In this document: one piece after another, positions 35,977 to 45,448 of the stretch
Layout of the letters: every line of letters starts with the position of its first letter
Position numbering within the stretch: position 1 is the stretch's first letter
NCBI GenBank assembly: GCA_964514385.1
Contig: CAZEQJ010000004.1
Coordinates: 62,001 to 126,000 of the forward strand
Reading direction: 5' to 3'
DNA from: CAZEQJ01 sp964514385
GTDB lineage: Bacteria; Bacteroidota; Bacteroidia; Cytophagales; Cyclobacteriaceae
DNA: 64,000 nt
The notes under the pieces: model-generated
What the model was told of the DNA's origin: nothing
Database searches by the model: none
The model's input: only the letters and a program-made list of their open reading frames with translations
Position numbers and translations under genes: made by a program

Positions 35977-37358
35977 TAGTCTATTGCCAGCTTTACATTT
36001 ACTCCAAAGCGAAAATCGCCAAGGCTGTTGTAGGCACCTTCAAGCCGGAATACACCATCATAAAATGTGATAAGATCCAGGCCAAGGCCGGCGCTGTAAA
36101 TGGGCTTGTTGGCCAAAAACTGGTCTTCCGGATAGCTAAGGGTGTTGACCACATATCCGACATCTGCAAATGCTTTTACATACATGCTGAAAGGGAATTC
36201 ACGAAACTGCTTTACTGGCATCCAGTCCCCAAGGCTGGGCTTTACATCCAGCAGCTGATATTTTATATCACTTTTCCAAAGGCCCATATGTTGCCCTTCC
36301 AATACGTAAAGCTCGTAGCCTCTCAAGAGACTATTGCCAAAACCCTGTGCCCTGAACTCGTAATAGGGTTGCTGTGCACGGCTGGAAATTTTCCCTTCGG
36401 TACCCGTAGCGAGGTAAAACTTGCCTCCCAGATCATGGTAATAGGCAAGTGAAGGCCAAATGGTGGTTAATGACACCGGATCAAGTAAGCCAAGACCAAG
36501 TTGCTGCAATTCAAACTTCGCCAGCCATCCGTTTAATGGGTAAGCCACATTATCGGTTTTGTCAAACCTGTAGTTGTAGTTGAACTGAAAATATTGCAAC
36601 TGCGTACGGCCATTCAGCAGGTAATTGGGGTTTAATTGTGCCACAGAGTCGTCAATAGCTAAGCGATAAAAACCTATGCCCATTTCATGAAAATGGTAAA
36701 GCGCCGGACGGTAGGTGAAAAACATGGAGCTTTGGATCTCCTCGCGTATGATGCGTTCAGCACGGATATTGAGCTGTCGGTGTGAGGCTGTATTATATAT
36801 AAACCGGTTATTGTTGAGATACCTGAAGTCAAAACGTACACCGAGCTTTTGTTCACGGTCGATGTAGGGCAGGCTATACTGAAACCCATATTGGTTGGTA
36901 AAGCCAAATTGTAGACGGAACTGCAGAATATCATTATTGCCGGTAAGGTTACGCTGGGTAAGTCGCAGACCGTAAATTGTACGGCTGAGATCAGCATTTT
37001 CATTCACCCACCAGTGATTGAAGTTACGGTCTACCAGCTCAAAAATAGGGGTTGGAAAAAAATACCACCGTTCATTCACCAGTATATAAATATCAAATGT
37101 ATTACCGCTTATGTACACAGGTTTTACCTCTACTGTCACAAAAAGGCGGGTATTGAAAATATTGCTTTGGATACGGCTCAGGATATCTTCGAGCTGGTCT
37201 TTTGAGATCTGATCGCCGGGCTTAAGGTCGATTTCCCTCAGGATAATACGTTCATTGGTCCGCTTGTTGCCGACTATGGTGATATCATTGAGCCTCAGCA
37301 CATCCTGCGCCTGCAGGGTGTTAAGCATCAATAAAATAACCACAATATACCTGTACAT
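35976..37358 (-). CDS. BamA/TamA-family outer membrane protein
   Basis: A 460-residue outer-membrane barrel protein. The signal peptide ends near residue 18 (LQAQD). A POTRA-like domain follows (LRLNDITIVGNKRTNERIILREIDLKPGD with about 75 residues), then a surface-antigen barrel with about 16 amphipathic strands and the family motif LRGYELYV near residue 340. It is about half the length of BamA, with one or two POTRA domains, so it is a relative and not the essential BamA. The transported partner is unknown. Confidence 0.85.
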   Translation of the reverse strand: MYRYIVVILLMLNTLQAQDVLRLNDITIVGNKRTNERIILREIDLKPGDQISKDQLEDILSRIQSNIFNTRLFVTVEVKPVYISGNTFDIYILVNERWYFFPTPIFELVDRNFNHWWVNENADLSRTIYGLRLTQRNLTGNNDILQFRLQFGFTNQYGFQYSLPYIDREQKLGVRFDFRYLNNNRFIYNTASHRQLNIRAERIIREEIQSSMFFTYRPALYHFHEMGIGFYRLAIDDSVAQLNPNYLLNGRTQLQYFQFNYNYRFDKTDNVAYPLNGWLAKFELQQLGLGLLDPVSLTTIWPSLAYYHDLGGKFYLATGTEGKISSRAQQPYYEFRAQGFGNSLLRGYELYVLEGQHMGLWKSDIKYQLLDVKPSLGDWMPVKQFREFPFSMYVKAFADVGYVVNTLSYPEDQFLANKPIYSAGLGLDLITFYDGVFRLEGAYNSLGDFRFGVNVKLAID

Positions 37359-37397
37359 ACCTAGATGACAATCTTTTTCAGTGCGCTGTTCCCCTGA

Positions 37398-38399
37398 CTA
37401 TTTCAGTGCCGACTGCCGAGCTTTAAATTTTCGAAATTCTTCCATCCCCTGACGATGCGTCAGATAGGGATATCCTCTTTTATGATTCAATTCTGCGATG
37501 TTACGCATAATCCGCCAGTGCTCAAAAAATACTTTGTAAGCTTTGTGTAAAGAAGTCCCCGGCTGATAAACGTGGGCCGGCTCAGCCTTGGCTCCATTAA
37601 CTTCCAGTATTTTCAACTCACCACGGTATAGCTGTTCCCAGCTTTCAAAACGCACATCAAATCGTCCAAAATAAAAATCCTGAATATGACTGGCGATTTC
37701 ATCAAAAACATGCACGAGATCATCATTTATACGATGGCATTCGTTGAGAAATATCGTGCCTTTATTGTGATTGCCTATGGGTTGTAACAGCAACTTTTCC
37801 TTTTCAGCCGGTACCACTGAGAGTAAGGCCGGGTCTACTTTGTTCAGGTATATCCTTTTACGTTTTTCACAGGCCATCAATTCAGCTACTGTTGATTTAC
37901 CATCGCCTGTTACATGCAGGAACTCCTTTCCTACAATGGAGGTGATATTACCTGAGGATGCATCGGGCAGCTTGTAGTAAAAGATGCCCGCTTCAAGGGG
38001 ACCTTCGACGTATTCCTGCAAAAGGAAGCCTCCGTCAATTTCGCGAAAGGCATTGAGCAGATCTTGTTTATTTTTCACCTTCAGCACATGGACGCCACGC
38101 TCACCCATATTCGGCTTGAGGATAACCGGAAAAGTGATGGATGGCAGGAGCTTGCTGAGTTCCTCCCGGGTGTGTACCAACCGGGTGTCAGGGATCCATC
38201 GTGATGGCAGCTGCTCCAAAATCGGATATTTGGGGTCGTTGATAATGCCTCCGTTTTTAATGCCCGGGTTTACGGCATTAAAAAAAAATAACGCTCCGGC
38301 TCGTACTCCCTGGATGAACCAGTACATGTAAATCGGAATGTAGAAGACATGCATGGGCCAAAACTCCCATTTCAGCCATTTATACCATGTTGTTTTCAA
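37398..38399 (-). CDS. ATP-grasp ligase-like protein
   Basis: A 333-residue protein with an ATP-grasp fold: FPVILKPNMGERGVHV near residue 92 (nucleotide lysine loop), LLQEYVEG near 145 and GRFDVRFES with ILEVNGAKAEP near 243-275 (metal site). The layout recalls D-Ala-D-Ala ligase-type enzymes. The first 40 residues are hydrophobic and Trp/Tyr-rich, suggesting membrane association. The substrate is unknown; it abuts the DinB-like gene with no gap, so the pair is probably co-transcribed. Confidence 0.8.
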   Translation of the reverse strand: MKTTWYKWLKWEFWPMHVFYIPIYMYWFIQGVRAGALFFFNAVNPGIKNGGIINDPKYPILEQLPSRWIPDTRLVHTREELSKLLPSITFPVILKPNMGERGVHVLKVKNKQDLLNAFREIDGGFLLQEYVEGPLEAGIFYYKLPDASSGNITSIVGKEFLHVTGDGKSTVAELMACEKRKRIYLNKVDPALLSVVPAEKEKLLLQPIGNHNKGTIFLNECHRINDDLVHVFDEIASHIQDFYFGRFDVRFESWEQLYRGELKILEVNGAKAEPAHVYQPGTSLHKAYKVFFEHWRIMRNIAELNHKRGYPYLTHRQGMEEFRKFKARQSALK

Positions 38400-38900
38400 T
38401 TATTTCTGCATTTGATGGCGTATGGTGGACGAAGCTACGCCAAAATCATGAGATAAATCAAGTGTTGGAAGCGCTTCTTTCAGCCCGATCCGGATTATGG
38501 CCATGTGATGCACTGCATGTTCCAGGTTATAAATCAGTTCGCGGTGGTAATTGGTCCGGGTCTCTATCACCTGGGGTTCAGGATGCCCAAAAAGCGAATA
38601 AAGCACCAGATCCGGATTATCCATACGGGCGTTTACCTGCCTGATGATGAAATCAAGTGCGTTTTTTCCGGCATCCTGATCAGTTTCCAGCAACAGGTTG
38701 CGTGGACGCTCATCATAATTCACTCTATTTTTATCAAGGCCATGGAGGAGGCATTGATAAAATTCGATCACATGCCGGTAATGACCACCTATTGTGTTAT
38801 GATGAAGTGTTTCCAATGGCCGGTTGTAAATAAGCCGTATATCAGGTATCAGCTCCAGCAGTTGACGAAGCACATGTACACTTGAAATGATTACTTCCAT
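38400..38900 (-). CDS. DinB-family four-helix protein
   Basis: A 166-residue helical protein of the DinB/YfiT superfamily. Candidate metal ligands are the histidines in GGHYRHVIEFY near residue 39 and in HAVHHMAIIRIG near residue 128. Such proteins are often metal-dependent thiol transferases, but many have no known role. Its stop codon directly precedes the ATP-grasp gene start. The 118 bases upstream, before recX, show no promoter I can recognise. Confidence 0.8.
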   Translation of the reverse strand: MEVIISSVHVLRQLLELIPDIRLIYNRPLETLHHNTIGGHYRHVIEFYQCLLHGLDKNRVNYDERPRNLLLETDQDAGKNALDFIIRQVNARMDNPDLVLYSLFGHPEPQVIETRTNYHRELIYNLEHAVHHMAIIRIGLKEALPTLDLSHDFGVASSTIRHQMQK

Positions 38901-39018
38901 CGATTTAAAAAAACGTTAGCCCTGATGTCTTCAAGCCTGTACGAAAAGAGGTTGTAAACGACAAGCGGCGATTTTTTTGAATTCAATAATAGCGATCCCA
39001 AAAAAACATACGTGTCGG

Positions 39019-39468
39019 CTATGCGACGTCACCATCTCTTCCCGGCATAAAACGCTGGATAACCTCAGGCTCAAAACCTTTCTGATAAAGAAAACGGTAT
39101 AATTTAGCTTTTTTTTCAAAAAAGTTACCGCTTAATTTTGGCCATTTAAAGACTATCAGGTCCTGGATGCGTTCTTCGTAATCTGCAAGCTCGATTTCAT
39201 CCAGCATTTGATCTATGAAGTCAGGATCTATCTGGTGTTTCGTTATGAGGTAATGGCGGATTTTGATCCTGCCCCATGATTTCTGATTGAATTTACCACG
39301 GATAAAGGATGAGCAGAAGCGTTCATTGGAAAGGAAATTCTCATTTTTAAGCCACTCTATCACTTCTTCCGTGTGGTCGTCGCTGATATTCCATGACTGT
39401 AACTTTTCACGGGTTTCTTGCTCCGAACGCTCCTGATAGGCACAATAGCGCAGTATTTTAGAGGGTAT
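39019..39468 (-). CDS. recX: Regulatory protein RecX, with non-standard start
   Basis: RecX controls RecA filaments. The first usual start in the frame is the GTG at 39363, which gives 114 residues (RFCSSFIRGKFNQKSWG and later repeats). The frame stays open upstream to 39489, and codons 39364-39468 encode ILRYCAYQERSEQETREKL, the conserved first RecX repeat. No ATG, GTG or TTG exists there; candidates are ATA at 39468 or 39474, or CTG at 39453. I give the coordinates from ATA 39468 as the likely extent. The ATA at 39474 overlaps the upstream TAG stop. Confidence 0.82.
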   Translation of the reverse strand: MPSKILRYCAYQERSEQETREKLQSWNISDDHTEEVIEWLKNENFLSNERFCSSFIRGKFNQKSWGRIKIRHYLITKHQIDPDFIDQMLDEIELADYEERIQDLIVFKWPKLSGNFFEKKAKLYRFLYQKGFEPEVIQRFMPGRDGDVA

Positions 39469-39470
39469 GG

Positions 39471-39944
39471 CTATTTGATATATCCTTTACGCTTCAAAAT
39501 AGACTCAACAAATTTCTTCTCGTTTTCCGTGTTAAAGATACGGTAAGGCAAGTAGATCAGCTGTGCAATATTGACGGACAGCACAAAACCTGATTTCGTT
39601 TTCCAGGCATTTTTAATCTGATCCCACTTCATCGGCATACCTTGTTTAGGTGAAAGTTTGATCAGAATCTGCTGGCTGCTGATCTCATAGCTGAGGCGGT
39701 CGAAAAGGATTTTGGTTTGTTCCAGCTGGGTAACTCCTGCAAACTGGATAACCCAGAATATTATGTAAAGGACCAGCGCGATACCGGTTCCGATAAACCA
39801 CCAGGGGGAATATATGATAAATGCTCCCGAACATAGCGCTACAACGATTAAGCTCACCCACCATTGCCTCCGCACCACGTTGGACATACCCAGTTTGATA
39901 TAGGTACCTGTGCCGAGTTTATACTTTTTTGTCTTAACAATCAT
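39471..39944 (-). CDS. YcxB-like membrane protein
   Basis: A 157-residue protein with two adjacent transmembrane helices (residues about 28-70, around SLIVVALCSGAFIIY and GTGIALVLYIIFWVI) followed by a soluble domain ending in KWDQIKNAWKTKSGFVL and YLPYRIFNTENEKKF. This matches the YcxB-like family, whose function is unknown. It lies between nadC and recX on the same strand. Confidence 0.75.
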   Translation of the reverse strand: MIVKTKKYKLGTGTYIKLGMSNVVRRQWWVSLIVVALCSGAFIIYSPWWFIGTGIALVLYIIFWVIQFAGVTQLEQTKILFDRLSYEISSQQILIKLSPKQGMPMKWDQIKNAWKTKSGFVLSVNIAQLIYLPYRIFNTENEKKFVESILKRKGYIK

Positions 39945-39996
39945 ATAGTCTCCCGTTTTGAGGTCGCAATTTTAGCGAAATTGCTTTAAAAATACA

Positions 39997-40854
39997 TCAT
40001 AATATTGCTTTCAGACTGATATCAAGGCTGGAGTAGGAGTGTGTGAGTGCTCCCATGGAAATATAGTTCACTCCTGTCTCGGCCACAGCTACCAGGTTGT
40101 TCTCTGAAATCCCGCCGGAAGCCTCAGTTTGCACTCTGTTGTCAATGATTTTTACAGCCTCACGCATTTCCTCAATTCCCATATTGTCCAGCATAATCAG
40201 GTCAGCTCCGGCGGCCAGGGCTTCCTTTACCTCCTCTAAGTTTCTGGTTTCCACTTCTATTTTTAATGTAAGGTGATGATCCTGAAGATATTGCTTTGCT
40301 TTTTTTACCGCAGCGGTTATGCCACCGGCAAAGTCAATATGATTATCCTTGAGCATCACCATATCATATAGTCCCATGCGGTGGTTTGCTCCACCGCCGA
40401 TAAGCACTGCTTTTTTTTCAAAAAGCCGGAAAAGAGGGGTAGTCTTACGCGTGTCTATGAGAGTACAGGACGTATGACGGATAAGCTCCACGAGCCTGTG
40501 TGTTTTCGTTGCAATGCCGCTCATACGCTGGATGATGTTAAGTACCAGCCGCTCTGTGCTCAGGATACCTTGAGCCGGTCCCTGTATCATGCCGATCTTC
40601 TGGCCGGAGGAGACGGAGTCGCCATCTGCGATTTCGGATGAAAAGCGCAAATCAGGACTATGAAGTTCCAGTATCACCGGGATCAGAAACAGGCCGGCAA
40701 TGATACCATCTTCTTTTGCTACCAACACAGCAGAAGAAGACTTGTCAGCGTCAATGGTGGCCAGTGTAGAATGATCACCTTCGCCAATATCTTCCTGGTA
40801 AGCCCGCAAAATAAATTCACGGACGTAGGTCATTTCCTTTTGTGTAAGCTTCAA
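39997..40854 (-). CDS. nadC: Nicotinate-nucleotide pyrophosphorylase (carboxylating)
   Basis: Converts quinolinate and PRPP to nicotinate mononucleotide in NAD synthesis. Family signatures are DTRKTTPLFRLFEKKAVLIGGG near residue 134, NHRMGLYDMVMLKDNHI near 157 and MLDNMGIEEMREAV near 222. The 285-residue length is normal. It follows the DUF4783 gene with a one-base gap. NadA and NadB are not in the window. Confidence 0.95.
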   Translation of the reverse strand: MKLTQKEMTYVREFILRAYQEDIGEGDHSTLATIDADKSSSAVLVAKEDGIIAGLFLIPVILELHSPDLRFSSEIADGDSVSSGQKIGMIQGPAQGILSTERLVLNIIQRMSGIATKTHRLVELIRHTSCTLIDTRKTTPLFRLFEKKAVLIGGGANHRMGLYDMVMLKDNHIDFAGGITAAVKKAKQYLQDHHLTLKIEVETRNLEEVKEALAAGADLIMLDNMGIEEMREAVKIIDNRVQTEASGGISENNLVAVAETGVNYISMGALTHSYSSLDISLKAIL

Positions 40855-40855
40855 C

Positions 40856-41251
40856 CTAGTTTTCCTTTTTCAAGTCAATAGAGTAAATCAGATATCCGGA
40901 GTCAGATTTCTTCAGGCGGATAAAAAACCGGAAGGAATTGTCATCAGATAAATAATTCCCAATGGCGTAGGTTTGTTCCCCACCACTGGATTCGCCCCGG
41001 TGCGGGAGTGTCAGATCAGATGGCGGATACTTTTTGAAAAAATCGCGAAGTAAAAACTCGATATGTGTTTTACTGCTTTTGGTGACTTCCCCGTTCAGGG
41101 AAAACTCTACATTTTCTGAAAGCAAACGCGTCATGGCTTTTGAATTACCGGCTTTCATGGCCTGAACAACTTCATCCAGCGTTTTGCTTTGGGCCATGAC
41201 ATTGCCGGAAAAAAGAAGGCAAATAAAAACGATCGTTATGCTATACTTCAT
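40856..41251 (-). CDS. Exported DUF4783 family protein
   Basis: A 131-residue protein with a signal peptide (MKYSITIVFICLLFSG, cleavage after MAQ). The mature part has the small NTF2-like fold pattern with LLSENVEFSLNGEV and IEFLLRDFFKKYPPSDL, matching DUF4783, which in Bacteroidota is often next to nadC. Function unknown. It is probably the first gene of the DUF4783-nadC-YcxB-recX unit; I see no exact promoter motif in the 93-base gap before gpmI. Confidence 0.8.
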   Translation of the reverse strand: MKYSITIVFICLLFSGNVMAQSKTLDEVVQAMKAGNSKAMTRLLSENVEFSLNGEVTKSSKTHIEFLLRDFFKKYPPSDLTLPHRGESSGGEQTYAIGNYLSDDNSFRFFIRLKKSDSGYLIYSIDLKKEN

Positions 41252-41344
41252 TTTCCCTAATTCGTATGTAGCTTTGTGCTACGGTTACATAAAGTAAATA
41301 CTTTGAATGCCATCAAACAAATACGACCCTAAATATTACCAGTA

Positions 41345-42868
41345 ATGAATAAAAAAGTAATACTTATGATTCTCGACGGGTGGGGCATAGCTAAAAACCC
41401 TGATGTTTCGGCCATAGATAAAGCTAATACCCCGTTTGTGGATAGTCTGTACAAAAATTATGCCCATAGCACGCTTGACGCATCAGGCATGGCAGTAGGT
41501 CTTCCCGAAGGACAGATGGGGAATTCAGAAGTAGGCCACATGAACCTTGGCGCCGGCAGGGTGGTGTACCAGGATCTGGTAAAAATAAACAGGGCGGTTG
41601 CTGATGGTAGTATTGAGGAAAATGAAACCTTAAAAGACGCCTTTGATTATGCCAGGCAAAAAAATAAAAAAATTCACCTGATGGGTCTGGTCAGCGACGG
41701 GGGAGTGCATTCACATATCAACCATGTGAAAGGCCTTATGACCATGGCACACCACATGAAAGCCGAAAATGTGTATGTGCACGCATTTACCGATGGCCGG
41801 GATACCGACCCGAAAAGCGGCAAAGCCTTTATTGCCGACCTAATGAAGCATGCCGAAGATACCGGTGCGAAGATAGCATCCGTCATCGGAAGGTATTTTG
41901 CCATGGACCGCGACAAACGGTGGGAACGGGTAAAGCTTGCCTATGATGCGATGGTTAAGGGCACAGGTAAAAAAACATCAGATGTGGTACAGGCTATTGA
42001 GGAGTCCTATGCTGAAGGTGTGACCGATGAATTTATCAAACCTATTATAGCCACAGAAGATGGTAAGCCTGTGGCCGTGATTGAAGAGGAAGATGTAGTC
42101 ATATGCTTTAACTTCCGTACTGACAGAGGGCGACAGATCACACAGGTACTGACGCAGGAAGATCATCCTGATCACGACATGCATACACTTGACTTGTATT
42201 ATGTCACAATGACCAATTACGACGATTCCTTCCGTGATGTGAAGGTGGTATACGGCAAAGAAAATATTACCAAAACACTTGGTGAAGTTGTGAGCAACGC
42301 CGGTCTGAAACAGATTCGAATAGCAGAGACTGAAAAATACCCGCACGTTACATTTTTCTTTTCTGGAGGAAGAGAAACACCCTTTGACGGAGAGCAGCGG
42401 ATATTATGCCCTTCACCTAAGGTGGCCACCTACGATCTGCAGCCAGAGATGAATGCGTATGATATTCGCGATAGTATCATACCTGAGCTTGAAAAAGAGG
42501 AGGTTTCGTTTGTCTGCCTGAATTTTGCCAACCCGGATATGGTCGGCCATACCGGTGTATTTGAAGCAGCAGTGAAAGCCTGCGAAACCGTAGATCAATG
42601 CGCCCGGGATGTCATCCATACAGCACTTGAACACGGTTACACCACGCTGGTAATTGCCGATCATGGTAACTCGGATATCATGATCAATGCTGATGGTACA
42701 CCAAATACGGCACATACAACAAACCTTGTGCCCTTCATTGTAGTTGATGAAGAGTTGAAAGACAGAGATATAAAAACGGGTAAACTAGGTGACCTGGGAC
42801 CCACAATACTCGCACTTATGGGGCTTCAAAAGCCGGATGAGATGACGGGTGATAATCTGATTGGATGA
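41345..42868 (+). CDS. gpmI: Phosphoglycerate mutase, 2,3-bisphosphoglycerate-independent
   Basis: Interconverts 3- and 2-phosphoglycerate in glycolysis, using two manganese ions. The 507-residue protein is full length: ILDGWG near residue 8, the phosphorylated serine in QMGNSEVGHMNLGAGR near 57, HAFTDGRDTDP near 143 and IADHGNSDIM near 440. The stop overlaps the next gene start by 4 bases, so the lipoprotein is likely co-transcribed. Confidence 0.97.
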   Translation: MNKKVILMILDGWGIAKNPDVSAIDKANTPFVDSLYKNYAHSTLDASGMAVGLPEGQMGNSEVGHMNLGAGRVVYQDLVKINRAVADGSIEENETLKDAFDYARQKNKKIHLMGLVSDGGVHSHINHVKGLMTMAHHMKAENVYVHAFTDGRDTDPKSGKAFIADLMKHAEDTGAKIASVIGRYFAMDRDKRWERVKLAYDAMVKGTGKKTSDVVQAIEESYAEGVTDEFIKPIIATEDGKPVAVIEEEDVVICFNFRTDRGRQITQVLTQEDHPDHDMHTLDLYYVTMTNYDDSFRDVKVVYGKENITKTLGEVVSNAGLKQIRIAETEKYPHVTFFFSGGRETPFDGEQRILCPSPKVATYDLQPEMNAYDIRDSIIPELEKEEVSFVCLNFANPDMVGHTGVFEAAVKACETVDQCARDVIHTALEHGYTTLVIADHGNSDIMINADGTPNTAHTTNLVPFIVVDEELKDRDIKTGKLGDLGPTILALMGLQKPDEMTGDNLIG

Positions 42869-43428
42869 GGTATTTGTTACTGATTACATTAGCGGGCTTG
42901 CTTTCCTGTGACTTCAGCCCGGAAGGAAAAGACGGGAATGAGACATATTTTGACCTTGATTCACTGATTGAAGCGCAGCAAAAGCTGCTTTTTCAGGAAA
43001 ATGACTCAATTCAGGTAATCAAAAGCGGAAAGCTTGATGACAATCTGGACTCGGCCATGATCTTTCTGGATACGACTGCTTTTCAAAGGGAATTGAAGCT
43101 CATCAGCGCTGCCAATATTAATAAGCCAAGGCTGTTGGGGCAGTATGATGTTCGCGACAGTGTATCGCAGAATGGGTTGTCATGTAAGGTTTACCATGCA
43201 CGAAAGCGTGATGAGGAAGTTCGCAGGCTGGCCTTGTGTTATCAGGATTCATCGCTGCTTGAAGTGTTTATAGTATATCATGATAAAAGTCGACTGTATT
43301 ACTCCGAGCGTAGTATACGGCTGGTACTGGATGATTCAGGAAGAATGAAATCACTTTCATTTGGCGGGGATCAGAAAATGATTGGAGTGCAGCCTACCTC
43401 TTATACGTATAAGCTCAAAATATTGTAG
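42865..43428 (+). CDS. Hypothetical lipoprotein
   Basis: A 187-residue predicted lipoprotein: the signal segment MRYLLLITLAGLLSC has its lipobox cysteine at 15. The mature protein is acidic with a region resembling a beta-sheet fold (CKVYHARKRDEEVRRLALCYQ, SRLYYSERSIRLVLDDSG). I do not recognise the family. It overlaps gpmI by 4 bases and is followed after one base by the ABC exporter gene. Confidence 0.75.
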   Translation: MRYLLLITLAGLLSCDFSPEGKDGNETYFDLDSLIEAQQKLLFQENDSIQVIKSGKLDDNLDSAMIFLDTTAFQRELKLISAANINKPRLLGQYDVRDSVSQNGLSCKVYHARKRDEEVRRLALCYQDSSLLEVFIVYHDKSRLYYSERSIRLVLDDSGRMKSLSFGGDQKMIGVQPTSYTYKLKIL

Positions 43429-43429
43429 C

Positions 43430-45220
43430 ATGGCCTCAGTAAACCGGGAAGAAAAAGACAATAGTAAAAAAAGATTTACAAAATCCGGTTTCCGAAATCT
43501 CCGGAAGATTTTTGAGTATCCACTCGCCTACAGAAGAGATTTCCTGATCGGCTTGTTATTCCTGATCTTCAGTAGCCTGTCGATGATGGCATTTCCCTTT
43601 CTCAGCGGTCAGCTGATCGATCTGGCCAATGGTAAGGAGACAGAATACTTTTCGACGATAGGTCAGGCCATGATCTTTTTTGGAGTTGTATTGGTGGCAC
43701 AGGCCATTTTTTCATTCTTCAGGGTGATATTATTTGCCCGTGTCAGTGAGCAGTCGATGGCTACACTGCGAAAGGATCTGTTTTCAAGTCTTATGTTACT
43801 TCCCATTCCGTTTTATGATCAGCAGCGCAGCGGTGATCTGCTGTCACGCATCACCAGTGATGTAGGGATGTTGCAAAATACCTTTTCTGTGACATTGGCA
43901 GAGTTGATACGCCAGGTGCTGACTTTGGTTATCGGCACAATATTTATCTTTTTTATGGCGGCCAAATTATCCGCTTTTATGCTGGTAACCTTTCCACTGC
44001 TTGTGGTAGCGGCACTGGTTTTCGGCAGATTCATCCGAAAGCTTTCCAGAAAAACACAGGACCTGCTGGCCTCTGCCAATACCGTGGCGGAGGAGGCCAT
44101 AGCCGGCATTCGCATTGTAAAAGCATTCACCAATGAGTGGCTCGAAACAAAAAAATACCGCGAGAGCCAGGATAAAGTAGTAAAAGTCGCCATTCGCTCA
44201 GCTGTATACAGGGGCTTGTTTATCTCCTTTGTTATCGTGGCGATGTTTGGTGGTATCGTGCTGGTGTTATGGTATGGCACACGCCTGGTACAGAGTGGAG
44301 AGCTTTCCACCGGCAGCCTTATTTCTTTCATCATTTATACCGCTTTTATAGGAGGCTCCGTAGCAGGGCTTGGCGATATTTTCGGACAGATCCAGCGTGC
44401 CATCGGTGCATCGGAGCGGGTAATTGAATTGCTGGATGAAAAGAAGGAGGACATGACCTCACGCCATGAATTAAGATTACGTGGACATATCCATTTCGAT
44501 CAGGTTTCCTTTTCATATCCCACACGCCCGGATGTGCCTGTACTCGAAAATATTGACCTGGAGATAAAAGCAGGTACATGTGTGGCCCTTGTCGGCCATA
44601 GTGGTGCAGGAAAATCCACCATTGCACAACTCCTGCTACGGCAATACGCGCCACAGGAGGGTATCATCTGGATGGACGATAAAAGTATTGAGGCGTACGA
44701 CCTGTATGACTACCGATCCAATTTTGGGGTAGTGCCACAGGAAATCACACTTTTTGGGGGTACCATTCGCGAAAATATCGGGTACGGCAACCCATCTGCT
44801 ACCGATGAGGATATAATGGAAGCGGCATTAAAAGCCAATGCTATAGAATTCATCGAGCATTTTCCTGAGGGGCTGGATACAATCGTCGGCGACCGTGGGG
44901 TTAAGCTATCCGGCGGTCAGCGGCAGCGCATTGCGATAGCAAGGGCAATATTGAAAGATCCGGCAGTACTTATTCTTGATGAGGCTACTTCGAGTCTGGA
45001 TGCTCAGTCGGAGAGTCTGGTGCAGGAAGCGCTGGACAGGCTGATGCAGGGGAGAACAACCATCATCATAGCACACCGGCTTGCAACAATACGCAAAGCC
45101 GATAATATCATTGTATTGCAGGCTGGAAAAATTGTGGAGACCGGCAGGCATGAGGAACTGGTTAAGGATAAATCCTCCATGTACAGCAACCTGGTAAGGC
45201 TGCAATTAAACAACGGCTAA
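43430..45220 (+). CDS. ABC exporter, fused membrane and ATPase domains (MsbA type)
   Basis: A 596-residue half-transporter: six transmembrane helices in residues 40-330, then an ATPase domain with GHSGAGKST (near 395), the signature LSGGQRQRIAIARAI (near 495) and Walker B VLILDEATSSLD. This arrangement fits lipid or drug exporters of the ABCB type; as MsbA it would flip lipid A precursor, but the substrate cannot be read. The ATG at 43430 (MASVNREE) is preferred to a TTG at 43382 inside the previous gene. Confidence 0.93.
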   Translation: MASVNREEKDNSKKRFTKSGFRNLRKIFEYPLAYRRDFLIGLLFLIFSSLSMMAFPFLSGQLIDLANGKETEYFSTIGQAMIFFGVVLVAQAIFSFFRVILFARVSEQSMATLRKDLFSSLMLLPIPFYDQQRSGDLLSRITSDVGMLQNTFSVTLAELIRQVLTLVIGTIFIFFMAAKLSAFMLVTFPLLVVAALVFGRFIRKLSRKTQDLLASANTVAEEAIAGIRIVKAFTNEWLETKKYRESQDKVVKVAIRSAVYRGLFISFVIVAMFGGIVLVLWYGTRLVQSGELSTGSLISFIIYTAFIGGSVAGLGDIFGQIQRAIGASERVIELLDEKKEDMTSRHELRLRGHIHFDQVSFSYPTRPDVPVLENIDLEIKAGTCVALVGHSGAGKSTIAQLLLRQYAPQEGIIWMDDKSIEAYDLYDYRSNFGVVPQEITLFGGTIRENIGYGNPSATDEDIMEAALKANAIEFIEHFPEGLDTIVGDRGVKLSGGQRQRIAIARAILKDPAVLILDEATSSLDAQSESLVQEALDRLMQGRTTIIIAHRLATIRKADNIIVLQAGKIVETGRHEELVKDKSSMYSNLVRLQLNNG

Positions 45221-45448
45221 TTCGCTCTCTTCCCTCTTTTTTTCTTTGGGTGTATCATCGGGAAGTGTCACGCCCGGCGGTAGATCGGGAAGGGGAAGAT
45301 CGGAGCACCAGATGCCACCATCATCGTCATCATTATCATCCCTGTTGCTATTGCTGGAGTTGCGCCTGGCGAGCCGAAATGTAATCAATGCAAGAATGGC
45401 ATAAATGAGTGAACCAAGTAATAAATCGATGAGTAATCCTGCGGGCAT
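45206..45448 (-). CDS. Small single-helix membrane protein
   Basis: An 80-residue protein with one N-terminal transmembrane helix (LLIDLLLGSLIYAILALITF) followed by a basic stretch, an Asp/Asn-rich linker NRDDNDDDDGG and a proline-rich tail ending in a basic segment. Its 3' end overlaps the exporter gene by 15 bases on the opposite strand. The composition is unlike random sequence, and the hydrophobic/charge pattern supports a real gene, but no family is recognised. Confidence 0.55.
   Translation of the reverse strand: MPAGLLIDLLLGSLIYAILALITFRLARRNSSNSNRDDNDDDDGGIWCSDLPLPDLPPGVTLPDDTPKEKKREESELAVV

Noticed and set aside
38931..39119. Minus-strand open frame of 62 codons between DinB-like and recX
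   Set aside because: It largely overlaps the 3' end of recX in another frame and has low-complexity content.
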